Below, piece after piece: positions 1 to 7,164 of a stretch of 11,508 nucleotides of DNA. Within the stretch, counting starts at the first letter, position 1; each line of letters begins with the position of its first letter. This DNA comes from Pseudomonadales bacterium (lineage in GTDB: Bacteria > Pseudomonadota > Gammaproteobacteria > Pseudomonadales > UBA3067): contig JAESUE010000386.1 of assembly GCA_016763235.1 (NCBI GenBank), positions 1-11,508 on the forward strand. Reading direction: 5' to 3'. The position numbers and the translations under genes were made by a program. The notes beneath the pieces are model-generated. The model was given only the letters and a program-made list of their open reading frames with translations. It searched no databases and was not told where the DNA came from.

Positions 1-1248
1 CATTACGGCCAGCATTAGTAGGACAAACAAAGCAAGGTAGGCTCCCACAAAGCCCCAAACGGCTTCTATCACGCGGTCGGGAACGGCGCTGTTACCTATC
101 TTGACCAGAAATACGGCGTTAGGGTGAACAAGGCGGCGCACTTCGCGGGCACCTTGTTTGAAAAGGAGTAATGCACGAATGACTTTGATGCCACCACCTG
201 TGGAGCCTGCGCAGGCTCCGATAAAGCTGGCCATAATTAATGCGATGGGGATCAGGCTAGGCCAGACTGAAAAATCCTTTAAGCCGTAGCCAGTCGTGGT
301 GGCGATGGAGATGGTTTCAAATAAGCCATAACGCAAGGCATCCAAGGGGTCGTCGTAAGTTTTGCTGAAATAAAGTCCGCTGCAAACGATCAACGAGAGT
401 ATGGCCATAATACCCAGCATTGTTTTTAGCTCGGGGTCACGCAAATAATGCTTCAGTGATCGTCGGTGACGGGTCATAAAATGCAGGGCAAAATTCACCG
501 ATGAGGCCAGCATAAATACCATGGTGATCGCCTCAATCAGAGGGCTATTGAAAAAACCAATACTTTTGTCATGGGTGGAAAAACCGCCGATTGCCACCGT
601 AGAGAAGCTATGTCAGATGGCATCAAAGACGTCCATACCCGCCGCCCAATAGGATAAAAAACAGGCGATTGTGAGGGTGAGATAAATATACCAAAGGGCT
701 TTTGCTGTTTCTTTAATGCGTGGCGTTAGCTTGGAGTCTTTGATGGGGCCGGGGGTTTCGGCGCGATAGAGCTGCATTCCCCCGATGCCGAGCATGGGAA
801 GTACTGCAACGGCCAAAACGACAATACCCATGCCGCCCAACCACTGTAGTTGTTGGCGGTAAAAAAGAATAGATTTTGGCAGGTCGTCCAGGCCGGTTAG
901 GACAGTGGCGCCGGTGGTGGTGAGGCCAGATAGGGATTCAAAAAAGGCATCGGTAAAGCTCATTTCCGGTTGTGGTGAAAGGTAAAAGGGCAGGCTGCCA
1001 GATAAAGCCAGTACTGACCAAAAAAGCACCACTACTACAAATCCATCCCGTGTGCGTAGTTCATCCCTTTTATGTTGCACTGGCAGCCAAATAAACAGGC
1101 CGGTCAGCAAGGTAATGATAAAGGCGGTAAAAAAAGGCTGTAAGCCAACATCTTGATAAATAAAGGCCACAAGAATTGGCGGCACCATAGTAAAGCTGAA
1201 TACCATCAGCAGAACGCCTACAACTCTGAGTATTACGGATGAGTGCAT
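1..1248 (-). pseudogene. trkH: Trk potassium uptake protein TrkH, interrupted by an in-frame TGA; 3' end outside window
   Basis: TrkH is the inner-membrane K+ translocating subunit that works with TrkA. The start at 1248 gives an N-terminus (MHSSVILRVVG) that lines up with E. coli TrkH (MHFRAITRIVG, from memory). Hydrophobic segments lie at about residues 7-32, 39-57, 70-90, 136-158 and 185-204. The first pore-loop filter, TTTGAT, is at 110-115, and the conserved RQQLQWLGGMG block at 131-141. After codon 211 (sequence DAI) comes TGA at 613-615. The same frame then runs without another stop for 204 codons to base 1. It encodes recognisable TrkH: HSFSTVAIGGFSTHD (second pore loop), ATTTGYG (third filter), ACAGSTGGGIKVIRALLLFKQG and LVHPNAV. 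About 65 to 70 C-terminal residues should lie beyond the window. The intact remainder suggests a recent nonsense change or a base-call error. The 211-residue product alone would lack three of the four pore loops. It lies 21 bases downstream of trkA with no clear Shine-Dalgarno sequence. Confidence 0.93.
613..615 (-). other. In-frame TGA inside trkH (codon 212)
   Basis: TGA replaces one residue between DAI and HSFSTVAIGGFSTHD at the start of the second pore loop. E. coli TrkH, as I recall it, has Gly here (DAIGHSF). TGA is one base away from GGA (Gly) and from TGC/TGT (Cys) or TGG (Trp), so a single substitution explains it. There is no frameshift around it. Confidence 0.9.
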
Positions 1249-1269
1249 AGTGGGTTGGGCTCTGCGCTA

Positions 1270-2643
1270 TTAGAAGAAGGTAATGCCGACCTGGAACAAG
1301 CGTTCGACATCCCGAATTCGCCGTTTGTCTACCAGGAAGAGAATGATGTGGTCATCGGTTTCGATGATGACATGGTCGTGGGCGATGAGTACTTCATCTC
1401 CCCTGACGATGGCACCGATGGTTGTGCCTTCTGGTAGGTCAATATCACCAATGGCTTTGCCTACTACACGAGAAGAGTTTTCATCTCCATGGGCAATGGC
1501 TTCAATGGCTTCTGCCGCCCCACGACGCAGGGAGTGCACATTCACCATGTCACCACGGCGAACATGGGTGAGCAAACTACCAATGGTCACTTGCTGGGGG
1601 GAAATAGCGATGTCGATATCACCACCTTGCACCAAATCCACATAAGCAGGGTTGTTGATAATGGTCATGACCTTGCGCGCACCAAGACGTTTCGCCAGCA
1701 TTGAGGACATTATATTGGCCTCGTCATCGTTGGTGACGGCAAGAAAAACATCGGTTTCCTCAATGTTTTCTTCCAGTAACAGGTTCTGATCGGATGCGGA
1801 ACCCTGCAGCACAATGGTGCTACTTAAGGCTTGGGAAAGATAACGACAACGGCCAACATTATGATCAATGATTTTGACCCGATAACGGCTTTCTATGGCT
1901 TCGGCGAGGCGTTCACCGATATTACCGCCACCGGCAATGATGATGCGGCTGTAGTTGCTTTCGAGTTTTCTTAATTCGCTCATTACGGCGCGAATGTTAT
2001 TTTTTGCCGCGATAAAGAAGACTTCATCATCCACTTCAATAATGGTGGAACCCTCCGGCATGATTGCGCGATCACGTCGAAAGATGGCAGCAACACGGGT
2101 GTCAACAGAGGGCATATGTTGGCGTAGGTAACGAATTTCCTGGCCTACCAGTGGGCCGCCGTGGAAAGCGCGCACCGCCACAAGCTGGGCTTTGCCCTGA
2201 GCAAAGTCCAAAACCTGCAAGGCACCGGGGTGCTCAATGAGCCGTTTGATGTGATTGGTTACCACCTGTTCTGGCGAGATAATGACATCAATGGGCAGTG
2301 CTTCGTTGTTAAACAGGCCAGTACGAGTGATGTAGGCAGTGGCACGAATACGGGCAATTTTTGTTGGGGTGCGGAACAGCGTGAAGGCAATTTGGCAGGC
2401 TATCATATTCACTTCGTCACTATTGGTGACGGCAATGAGCATGTCGGCATCTTCTGCTCCAGCCTGGCGCAGAATATTGGGGTAGGAGGCCCTACCAATT
2501 ACCGTACGAATATCCATACGATCTTGAAGATTACGCAATAGTTCTCCGTCAGTATCAACGACAGTAATATCGTTTTCCTCAATGGCGAGATTTTGTGCCA
2601 GGGTGCCACCGACTTGTCCGGCGCCTAAAATAATTATTTTCAT
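1270..2643 (-). CDS. trkA: Trk system potassium uptake regulatory protein TrkA
   Basis: TrkA is the cytosolic, NAD(H)-binding gating subunit of the Trk K+ transporter and docks on the TrkH/TrkG pore at the inner membrane. The 457 residues match the usual length of about 458 and contain two tandem RCK units. Unit 1 has a Rossmann loop GAGQVG at 7-12 with an acidic residue D30 at the end of strand 2, followed by a small C-terminal subdomain to about 225. Unit 2 has GGGNIG at 238-243 with D260, and its own C-terminal subdomain from about 375 to the end. The ATG at 2643 puts the first glycine loop at residue 7, as in homologues. The gene lies 37 bases after rsmB and 21 before trkH on the same strand, which suggests cotranscription. 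Its usual partner trkH is interrupted here, so TrkA may depend on another Trk/Ktr pore elsewhere. Confidence 0.97.
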   Translation of the reverse strand: MKIIILGAGQVGGTLAQNLAIEENDITVVDTDGELLRNLQDRMDIRTVIGRASYPNILRQAGAEDADMLIAVTNSDEVNMIACQIAFTLFRTPTKIARIRATAYITRTGLFNNEALPIDVIISPEQVVTNHIKRLIEHPGALQVLDFAQGKAQLVAVRAFHGGPLVGQEIRYLRQHMPSVDTRVAAIFRRDRAIMPEGSTIIEVDDEVFFIAAKNNIRAVMSELRKLESNYSRIIIAGGGNIGERLAEAIESRYRVKIIDHNVGRCRYLSQALSSTIVLQGSASDQNLLLEENIEETDVFLAVTNDDEANIMSSMLAKRLGARKVMTIINNPAYVDLVQGGDIDIAISPQQVTIGSLLTHVRRGDMVNVHSLRRGAAEAIEAIAHGDENSSRVVGKAIGDIDLPEGTTIGAIVRGDEVLIAHDHVIIETDDHIILFLVDKRRIRDVERLFQVGITFF

Positions 2644-2680
2644 CGCTGCAAAAAAGCCGTGAAGTTGAAAAGGTTGTGTT

Positions 2681-3994
2681 CTATTTATCCGTGCATTTTC
2701 TCAGTCGTGCGTAATAAAAGCCATCCTGTCTGCCGGGTTTTGGAAGTATTTGTCTGCCTATTGTGGTGGAAATGCCCCAATTAGCCTCTATTTTGATTTC
2801 TTGTGCATCTTTTGTCTGTGAAAGGAACTGTTCAACAAGGTTTTCATTTTCCTGCTTCAGTACCGAGCAGGTGGCGTAGACCAAGATGCCACCGGGTTCG
2901 AGCGTTTGCCATAATGACGTCAATAACTCTAGCTGTTGTTGCGCCAGCATGGAAATGTCTTTCTCTCGCCTTAACCACTTTATATCTGGGTGACGACGAA
3001 TAATGCCGGTTGCCGAGCAGGGTGCATCGAGTAAGATGCGTTGAAATGGTCGTTTATCCCACCAAGTGGAAAGGTTTGCGGCATCGGCGGCTTTCAGTTC
3101 AGCCCTTAAATTCAGTCGTTCGAGGTTAGAATGAACTTTCTCAAGCCGAACTGGCTCTTTATCCAAAGCAATCAGACTTTCTAACTGGGGATATTTTTCT
3201 AGAATGTGGCAGGTTTTCCCACCTGGCGCTGAGCAAGCATCCAAAACCCGTTGATGGGGTGCCGCTTCGAGCAGGTCTGCGGCAAGTTGGGCCGATTCAT
3301 CTTGGACAGAGCACAAGCCTTCTGCAAAACCCGGAAGAAACTCTACTTTTACAGCCTCCTTCAGAGTGATGCCATCTTTAGAAAAGTCACACGCCTGGGC
3401 TTGAATACCTGCGTTAGAGAGGGTTTCCAAATACTCGGATACCGAGCCTTTTAGCGAGTTAACGCGCAGAGTTAAGGGGGCGGGTGCATTGTTGGCTTCA
3501 AGTATATCGGCGCAGTGCTGAGGCCAGTCTTTTTCTAAGCTTGCAACCAACCAAGAGGGATGGCTCGTTTGCGTGCTGAGTTTTTTAGAGATGCCATTTT
3601 CGATGTTATTTTGGTCACGAAGAAAACGTCTTAGCACGCCATTGATAAGCCCCTTCGCCCAGGGTTTTTTGAGTGCAATGCAGCCCGAAACGGTTTCATT
3701 GATCGCGGCATGAACGGGAGTGCGTAAAAATTTGAGCTGGTAAAGCCCAATTAAAATAAGCAGTTCGATGTCTTTGTCTTTTTTCTTGAGCGGTTTCGCC
3801 AGTAAGGACTGGGTAATCGCTTGCAAGTATAAATAATGACGGCAAACACCAAAGCACAGCTCTTTTATCAAACCCTGATCTTTATCGTTGTCGGTGTTTA
3901 GGTGAGTGTTGAACTGTTCGCTGAGGTTGCCCGATGGGGATTCGCTCAGCAGGGGACGAAGAATACGAGCGGCAAGCGCGCGAGATGATTTCAA
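2681..3994 (-). CDS. rsmB: 16S rRNA (cytosine(967)-C(5))-methyltransferase RsmB, TTG start
   Basis: RsmB (Sun/Fmu) uses S-adenosylmethionine to make m5C967 in 16S rRNA. At 437 residues it is close to E. coli RsmB (429). An N-terminal NusB-like RNA-binding domain covers about 1-140 (ELCFGVCRHY, GLYQLKFLRTPVHAAINETV). The methyltransferase domain follows, with VQDESAQLAADLL at 230-242, the SAM loop DACSAPGGKT at 252-261, the motif IV block DAPCSATG at 323-330 (C326) and the motif VI block YATCS at 373-377 (C376, the expected nucleophile). The start must be TTG at 3994: the upstream in-frame codons reach a TAG at 4022-4024 without any ATG or GTG. GGAAA lies about seven bases before it. The product then begins MKSSRALAARIL, a sensible N-terminus. 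It sits 52 bases after fmt in the def-fmt-rsmB-trkA order. Confidence 0.96.
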   Translation of the reverse strand: MKSSRALAARILRPLLSESPSGNLSEQFNTHLNTDNDKDQGLIKELCFGVCRHYLYLQAITQSLLAKPLKKKDKDIELLILIGLYQLKFLRTPVHAAINETVSGCIALKKPWAKGLINGVLRRFLRDQNNIENGISKKLSTQTSHPSWLVASLEKDWPQHCADILEANNAPAPLTLRVNSLKGSVSEYLETLSNAGIQAQACDFSKDGITLKEAVKVEFLPGFAEGLCSVQDESAQLAADLLEAAPHQRVLDACSAPGGKTCHILEKYPQLESLIALDKEPVRLEKVHSNLERLNLRAELKAADAANLSTWWDKRPFQRILLDAPCSATGIIRRHPDIKWLRREKDISMLAQQQLELLTSLWQTLEPGGILVYATCSVLKQENENLVEQFLSQTKDAQEIKIEANWGISTTIGRQILPKPGRQDGFYYARLRKCTDK

Positions 3995-4046
3995 TGGTGG
4001 TTTCCAAAATTGTGTGGGTGGCTAGGGTTTGAGAGTTGCATGTTGA

Positions 4047-5048
4047 TCATTTTTTTAGCAATGGCTTAAAGGTGAAAGTAGTGCCCGGTGTTAAACGTTC
4101 TTTTTTTGATGCCAGTATTTGCTCACAACTCAGGGCTTTTCCCCCTGGGAACTGTAACGTTTCTAAGCACAGCACGCCTTCTGCACAGGCAATGTTTATA
4201 CTCTCTTTGCTGGTGGAAACAACTGTTCCCGGTGTGGCCGTTGGAGAATAACTTTGGGATAGCGCTGTTGCTTGCCAAACTCGAACCACATCCTCATCAA
4301 GATGGGTAAAGGTGACGGGCCAGGCGTTAAAGGCGCGAACCTGATGCTCCAGTGTTTGGGCACTTTGATTCCAGTCGAGTTGTGCTTCGGCTTTGCTTAG
4401 TTTGGGTGCGTAATTAGACTGGCCGTTGTCTTGCGCTTGAGGTTTCAAAACGCCTGCGTTTAATTTATCCAGCACCTCGGCAAGCTGTTCGCTGCCGAGC
4501 TGGGCGAGTTTGTCATGCAGCGAGTGGCCGGTGTCAGATGCGGTAATGGGGCAGCGTAGCGTGTAAAGCACATCACCGGTATCAAGGCCTTTGTCCATCT
4601 GCATATAACAAATACCCGTTTCATTATCTCCCGCGATAATGGCCCTTTGTATCGGTGCTGCACCACGCCAACGTGGTAGCAACGAGGCGTGCACATTCAC
4701 ACAGCCTAATCGCGGTGTGTTTAAGATAGCGGTGGGCAGGATGAGTCCATAGGCAACCACCACCATCAGGTCTGCATTCAGCGCAGCCATGGCTTGTTGC
4801 TCTTCTTCACCTTTTAAGGATAATGGTTGGAATACGGGGATGTCGTGCTGCAAAGCCAGTGTTTTTACTGGGCCGGGTTGCAGTTTTCTTCCGCGCCCAG
4901 CTTTTCGGTCGGGCTGTGTATACACGGCACAGACTTCGTGGTGGCTATCCAGTAATGCCTGCAGGTGCATGGCCGCAAATTCTGGCGTACCGGCAAAGAT
5001 GATCTTTAGCCCTGGTGTTTCGGGGCTAGTAGAGGCTGTATTTGTCAT
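4047..5048 (-). CDS. fmt: Methionyl-tRNA formyltransferase
   Basis: Fmt transfers a formyl group from 10-formyltetrahydrofolate to Met-tRNA(fMet) for translation initiation in the cytoplasm. The 333 residues compare with 315 in E. coli. The catalytic domain begins at KIIFAGTPEFAA (about 15-26), and QPDRKAGRGRKLQPGPVK at about 45-62 is the family's basic tRNA-contact loop. The catalytic set is N118 and H120 in NVHASLLPRWRG and D156 in MDKGLDTGD, equivalent to E. coli N108, H110 and D146. A C-terminal tRNA-binding OB-like domain follows from about 220 (LSKAEAQLDWNQSA, VRAFNAWP). The ATG at 5048 adds about ten residues before the conserved core, which accounts for part of the extra length. It lies 108 bases downstream of def. 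The gap contains a repeat element, so def and fmt may not be tightly coupled. Confidence 0.97.
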   Translation of the reverse strand: MTNTASTSPETPGLKIIFAGTPEFAAMHLQALLDSHHEVCAVYTQPDRKAGRGRKLQPGPVKTLALQHDIPVFQPLSLKGEEEQQAMAALNADLMVVVAYGLILPTAILNTPRLGCVNVHASLLPRWRGAAPIQRAIIAGDNETGICYMQMDKGLDTGDVLYTLRCPITASDTGHSLHDKLAQLGSEQLAEVLDKLNAGVLKPQAQDNGQSNYAPKLSKAEAQLDWNQSAQTLEHQVRAFNAWPVTFTHLDEDVVRVWQATALSQSYSPTATPGTVVSTSKESINIACAEGVLCLETLQFPGGKALSCEQILASKKERLTPGTTFTFKPLLKK

Positions 5049-5086
5049 AAAGTTTGAATGGGGCTTGGGTCAATGGAGGTTTAGCG

Positions 5087-5154
5087 GTAACACCTCAGCT
5101 CACGCTCAAATTTGAACGCAATCTGAACTCTTGCAGAGTTCGCTGAGGCCTTAG
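5087..5154 (-). repeat. 68-base palindromic intergenic repeat, copy A, between def and fmt
   Basis: The ends form an imperfect terminal inverted repeat: GTAACACCTCAG at 5087-5098 and CTGAGGCCTTAG at 5143-5154. Inside are the self-complementary TCAAATTTGA (5106-5115) and a perfect six-base hairpin GAACTC-TTGCA-GAGTTC (5125-5141). Read on the minus strand it aligns with the shorter element at 5801-5847 on the other side of def. They share CCTCAG, AACTCTG and GTTCAAATTTG, with roughly ten extra bases here. This resembles a small palindromic or MITE-like repeat. I do not recognise a named family, and a role as transcript processing or terminator-like structure between def and fmt is possible. Confidence 0.5.
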
Positions 5155-5156
5155 GT

Positions 5157-5663
5157 TTAGTTTTGTTCGCGGTGTTGTTTTTCGAGCTTCTTCTTGATGC
5201 GCTGTCGTTTTAGGGAAGAAATATAATCCACAAAAAGTTTACCGTTCAAGTGGTCTACTTCGTGCTGAATGCACACGGAAAGAAGGTCATCACAATCTAA
5301 TTCAAAGGCTTGTCCGTTTTTATCCAGCGCGCTGACATTTATTTTTTCGTAACGCATGATTTGTTCGTAAAACCCCGGTACAGACAAACAGCCTTCTTGA
5401 GACTCGGTGGTTTGTTCTTCAATGGGCGTGATTTTGGGGTTAATGAAAACGCGGGGTTGATCCTGATCTGGGCTGATATCCATAACCACCACGCGCTTAT
5501 GAACGTTAACTTGCGTTGCAGCCAAACCAATCCCGGGCGCGTTATACATGGTTTCGAGCATATCGTGGATGAGTTTTTGGATAGATTTATCTACCACCTT
5601 GACCGCTTTGGCTTTATTGCGCAGCCGTGGGTCGGGAAACTCAAGAATTTCAAGTACAGCCAT
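5157..5663 (-). CDS. def: Peptide deformylase
   Basis: Def is a metal-dependent cytoplasmic hydrolase, usually Fe2+, that removes the N-formyl group from nascent proteins. It undoes the modification made by Fmt, encoded next door. The 168 residues match the usual length (169 in E. coli). All three signature motifs are present: GIGLAATQ at 44-51, EGCLS at 90-94 with metal-ligand C92, and QHEVDHLNG at 133-141 with ligands H134 and H138 and catalytic E135. The C-terminal basic helix (SLKRQRIKKKLEKQ) is typical of the type I enzyme of Gram-negative bacteria. The ATG at 5663 gives MAVLEILEFPDPRLR, the expected N-terminus. No convincing Shine-Dalgarno precedes it. It is the first gene of the minus-strand group and diverges from tsaP. 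Confidence 0.97.
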   Translation of the reverse strand: MAVLEILEFPDPRLRNKAKAVKVVDKSIQKLIHDMLETMYNAPGIGLAATQVNVHKRVVVMDISPDQDQPRVFINPKITPIEEQTTESQEGCLSVPGFYEQIMRYEKINVSALDKNGQAFELDCDDLLSVCIQHEVDHLNGKLFVDYISSLKRQRIKKKLEKQHREQN

Positions 5664-5800
5664 AAAAATCGGGTCCGATTCAGGTTTCTGATGGTAAAAG
5701 TGAATACTTAGGGGAAATAAAGCTGGGGATAGTGTTGTTCCCTAACGCTTAGTCTATGCTAAAACCCTTATTAGGGTGCAATTTGTAAGCATTTTCGCCT

Positions 5801-5847
5801 TGCTACTGCCCAAATTTGAACAGTTACAGAGTTTTCTGAGGTGTTAC
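5801..5847 (-). repeat. Intergenic repeat, copy B, upstream of def
   Basis: Read on the minus strand this starts GTAACACCTCAG, identical to the plus-strand left end of copy A, continues with AACTCTG and then GTTCAAATTTG. Aligned with copy A on the same strand, the first 24 positions agree at about 18, followed by a roughly ten-base gap and an 11-base identity. One terminal repeat is recognisable; the other end is degenerate. Copies A and B therefore flank def in the same orientation. Confidence 0.45.
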
Positions 5848-5877
5848 TTCGACTTTATCACTTCTGATCACTGGGAC

Positions 5878-5897
5878 TTTAGCAGCAAGCTGCTAAA
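5878..5897. promoter_or_regulatory. Perfect palindrome TTTAGCAG-CAAG-CTGCTAAA
   Basis: Eight to nine base pairs of perfect dyad symmetry (TTTAGCAGC / GCTGCTAAA) enclose a two- to four-base centre. Neither strand carries a T tract directly after it, so it is not a classical intrinsic terminator. Its place between divergent genes fits an operator or an RNA hairpin. No specific regulator can be named. Confidence 0.45.
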
Positions 5898-5934
5898 CTT
5901 TAAAAACAGTGGCGTGGGTGATGGTAACGTAAGA

Positions 5935-5968
5935 ACCCAACGCCCTAGCGTTTGTTAATACGTTGGGT
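5935..5968 (+). promoter_or_regulatory. Two mutually exclusive hairpins upstream of tsaP
   Basis: ACCCAACG (5935-5942) is perfectly complementary to CGTTGGGT (5961-5968), giving an eight-base stem with an 18-base loop. AACGC (5939-5943) can instead pair with GCGTT (5948-5952) around CCTA. The two stems share bases 5939-5942, so they exclude each other. This could be an attenuator-like leader or a protein-binding dyad. It lies 46 bases upstream of the tsaP start. Confidence 0.35.
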
Positions 5969-6000
5969 AGTTTAATAAATCACCTTGTTCCATAATATAT

Positions 6001-6005
6001 AGGGA
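6001..6005 (+). promoter_or_regulatory. Ribosome binding site of tsaP
   Basis: AGGGA sits eight bases before the ATG at 6014. It selects this ATG over the in-frame TTG at 6008, which would be only two bases from the purine run. Confidence 0.7.
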
Positions 6006-6013
6006 TTTTGTAC

Positions 6014-7060
6014 ATGAAGAAAATAGTTCTTGGGCTAATTGTTTCAACCTTACTGAGTTTCAGTGCATTAGCTGAGAATATTGCGCTGGCACCGGATCAT
6101 CCCTCGCAATATGAAGTGAAACGGGGTGACACCCTGTGGGATATATCAAGCACCTTTTTGCGGGACCCTTGGTTGTGGCCAGAAATCTGGCATATTAACC
6201 GCCAGGTGAAAAATCCGCATTTAATTTACCCCGGAGATATGATCAAACTGGTTTACGTTGACGGTGAGCCACGTTTGGAGCTGAAACGCAGTCGGCATAA
6301 CAGCAAGCGTTTGTCAGACGGTACAATTAAACTTTCGCCGCGTATTCGCGCGTCTGATCTTGATTCTGTCATTCCTGCGATCCCCCTTGATGCCATACAA
6401 AGCTTTCTGACGGATAGCCGAGTGCTAACAAAAGAGCAGCTGGAAGATGCGCCTTATGTCGTAGCAGGCAATGAAAATCACGTCGTTATGGGGGTTGGTG
6501 ATTACGTTTATGCCCGAGGAGACTGGAATCAACAGCATAGTGCCTATGGCATGTATCGCCAAGGTAGCGCCTATATAGACCCTAAAACTAAAGAGGTTCT
6601 TGGCTACGACGCCAAAGAGCTGGGTTTGGGGAAAATTGTGAAGGTGACCGACGATATTGCTAAAACCGAATTAGTGCGTGCTAATCAAGAAATCCGTATC
6701 GGGGATCGATTGATTCCTACCGAGGAACGTAAAGTACAGTCGGTGTTTTATCCAAAATCACCTAAAAAAGGCATCGCTGGAAGAATCATCAGTGTGATGA
6801 GTGGCGTGAAAAATGTGGCACAATACGATGTAGTAGTGGTTAATCGTGGCGCGCGCGAAGGGGTAGAGCAAGGGGATGTGTTTGCTATCTACCGCAAAGG
6901 CGAGGCTATACGCGATATCTACACCGATGAGTTAGTCCAATTGCCTTCTGAACGAGCTGGTATGATGATGGTTTTTAGAACCTTCGAAAAAGTCAGCTAT
7001 GCCCTCGTACTTAAAGCAACCAGCTCGATGGCGGTACTTGATGAAATCCGTGAGCCTTAA
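6014..7060 (+). CDS. tsaP: Exported LysM-domain protein, TsaP-like (type IV pilus secretin-associated)
   Basis: The 348-residue product starts with a clear Sec signal peptide: MKK, a hydrophobic stretch at 4-18, and likely cleavage after ALA at residue 20. A LysM peptidoglycan-binding domain covers about 32-81 (YEVKRGDTLWDISSTFLRDPWLWPEIW, split here into YEVKRGDTLWDIS at 33-45 and DPWLWPEIW at 51-59, then IYPGDMIKL). The rest, about 90-348, is soluble and beta-rich in appearance, with no other motif I can name. Position and layout match PA0020 of P. aeruginosa, which belongs to the TsaP family. In Neisseria and Myxococcus TsaP anchors the PilQ secretin to peptidoglycan through LysM; the C-terminal part is described as FlgT-like. 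The symbol rests on synteny and LysM layout, and no pilus gene is in view. It diverges from def and precedes dprA by 104 bases. Confidence 0.8.
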   Translation: MKKIVLGLIVSTLLSFSALAENIALAPDHPSQYEVKRGDTLWDISSTFLRDPWLWPEIWHINRQVKNPHLIYPGDMIKLVYVDGEPRLELKRSRHNSKRLSDGTIKLSPRIRASDLDSVIPAIPLDAIQSFLTDSRVLTKEQLEDAPYVVAGNENHVVMGVGDYVYARGDWNQQHSAYGMYRQGSAYIDPKTKEVLGYDAKELGLGKIVKVTDDIAKTELVRANQEIRIGDRLIPTEERKVQSVFYPKSPKKGIAGRIISVMSGVKNVAQYDVVVVNRGAREGVEQGDVFAIYRKGEAIRDIYTDELVQLPSERAGMMMVFRTFEKVSYALVLKATSSMAVLDEIREP

Positions 7061-7077
7061 GGTATCTTTTTGATTTG

Positions 7078-7149
7078 TTAATTGAAACTGCCTGAAAGCC
7101 CAGATGGATAGTGATCTTACATCCATCTGCTGAGGTGAATTTCAATTAA
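7078..7149 (+). repeat. 72-base two-part inverted repeat between tsaP and dprA
   Basis: The outer arms TTAATTGAAA (7078-7087) and TTTCAATTAA (7140-7149) are perfectly complementary over ten bases. The inner arms CAGATGGAT (7101-7109) and ATCCATCTG (7121-7129) are perfect over nine bases around an 11-base loop. Between them lie unmatched segments of 13 and 10 bases. The structure ends 15 bases before the dprA ATG. It lacks a T tract on the plus strand, so it is more likely a leader structure, an mRNA stability element or a small palindromic repeat than a simple terminator. Confidence 0.6.
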
Positions 7150-7164
7150 TAGAGATGTCTTTCA

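Larger units (their letters stand above)
5664..6013. promoter_or_regulatory. 350-base divergent intergenic region between def and tsaP
   Basis: No credible gene lies here, and both flanking promoters should. I found no strong sigma-70 pair. On the minus strand, TTGCAC (complement of 5776-5781) stands 17 bases from a poor -10, CATAGA (5753-5758). On the plus strand, the AT-rich boxes TTTAAT (5971-5976) and CATAAT (5991-5996) could be -10 elements, but no good -35 is correctly spaced. The region also holds a small hairpin ACCCT-TATT-AGGGT (5764-5777), repeat copy B (5801-5847), a 20-base palindrome (5878-5897) and two competing hairpins (5935-5968). Confidence 0.5.

Noticed and set aside
560..615. 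Selenocysteine recoding of the trkH TGA, using the GGTGG...CCACC stem about 14 bases downstream as a SECIS element
   Set aside because: The stem comes from Gly-Gly and Thr codons, has a 15-base loop, and shows no recognisable bacterial SECIS apex. TrkH is not a known selenoprotein family.
1243..2541. Plus-strand open frames opposite trkH and trkA, and similar antisense frames opposite rsmB, fmt, hemF and aroE
   Set aside because: They are mirror frames of well-supported genes, show no family motifs and have no ribosome binding sites.
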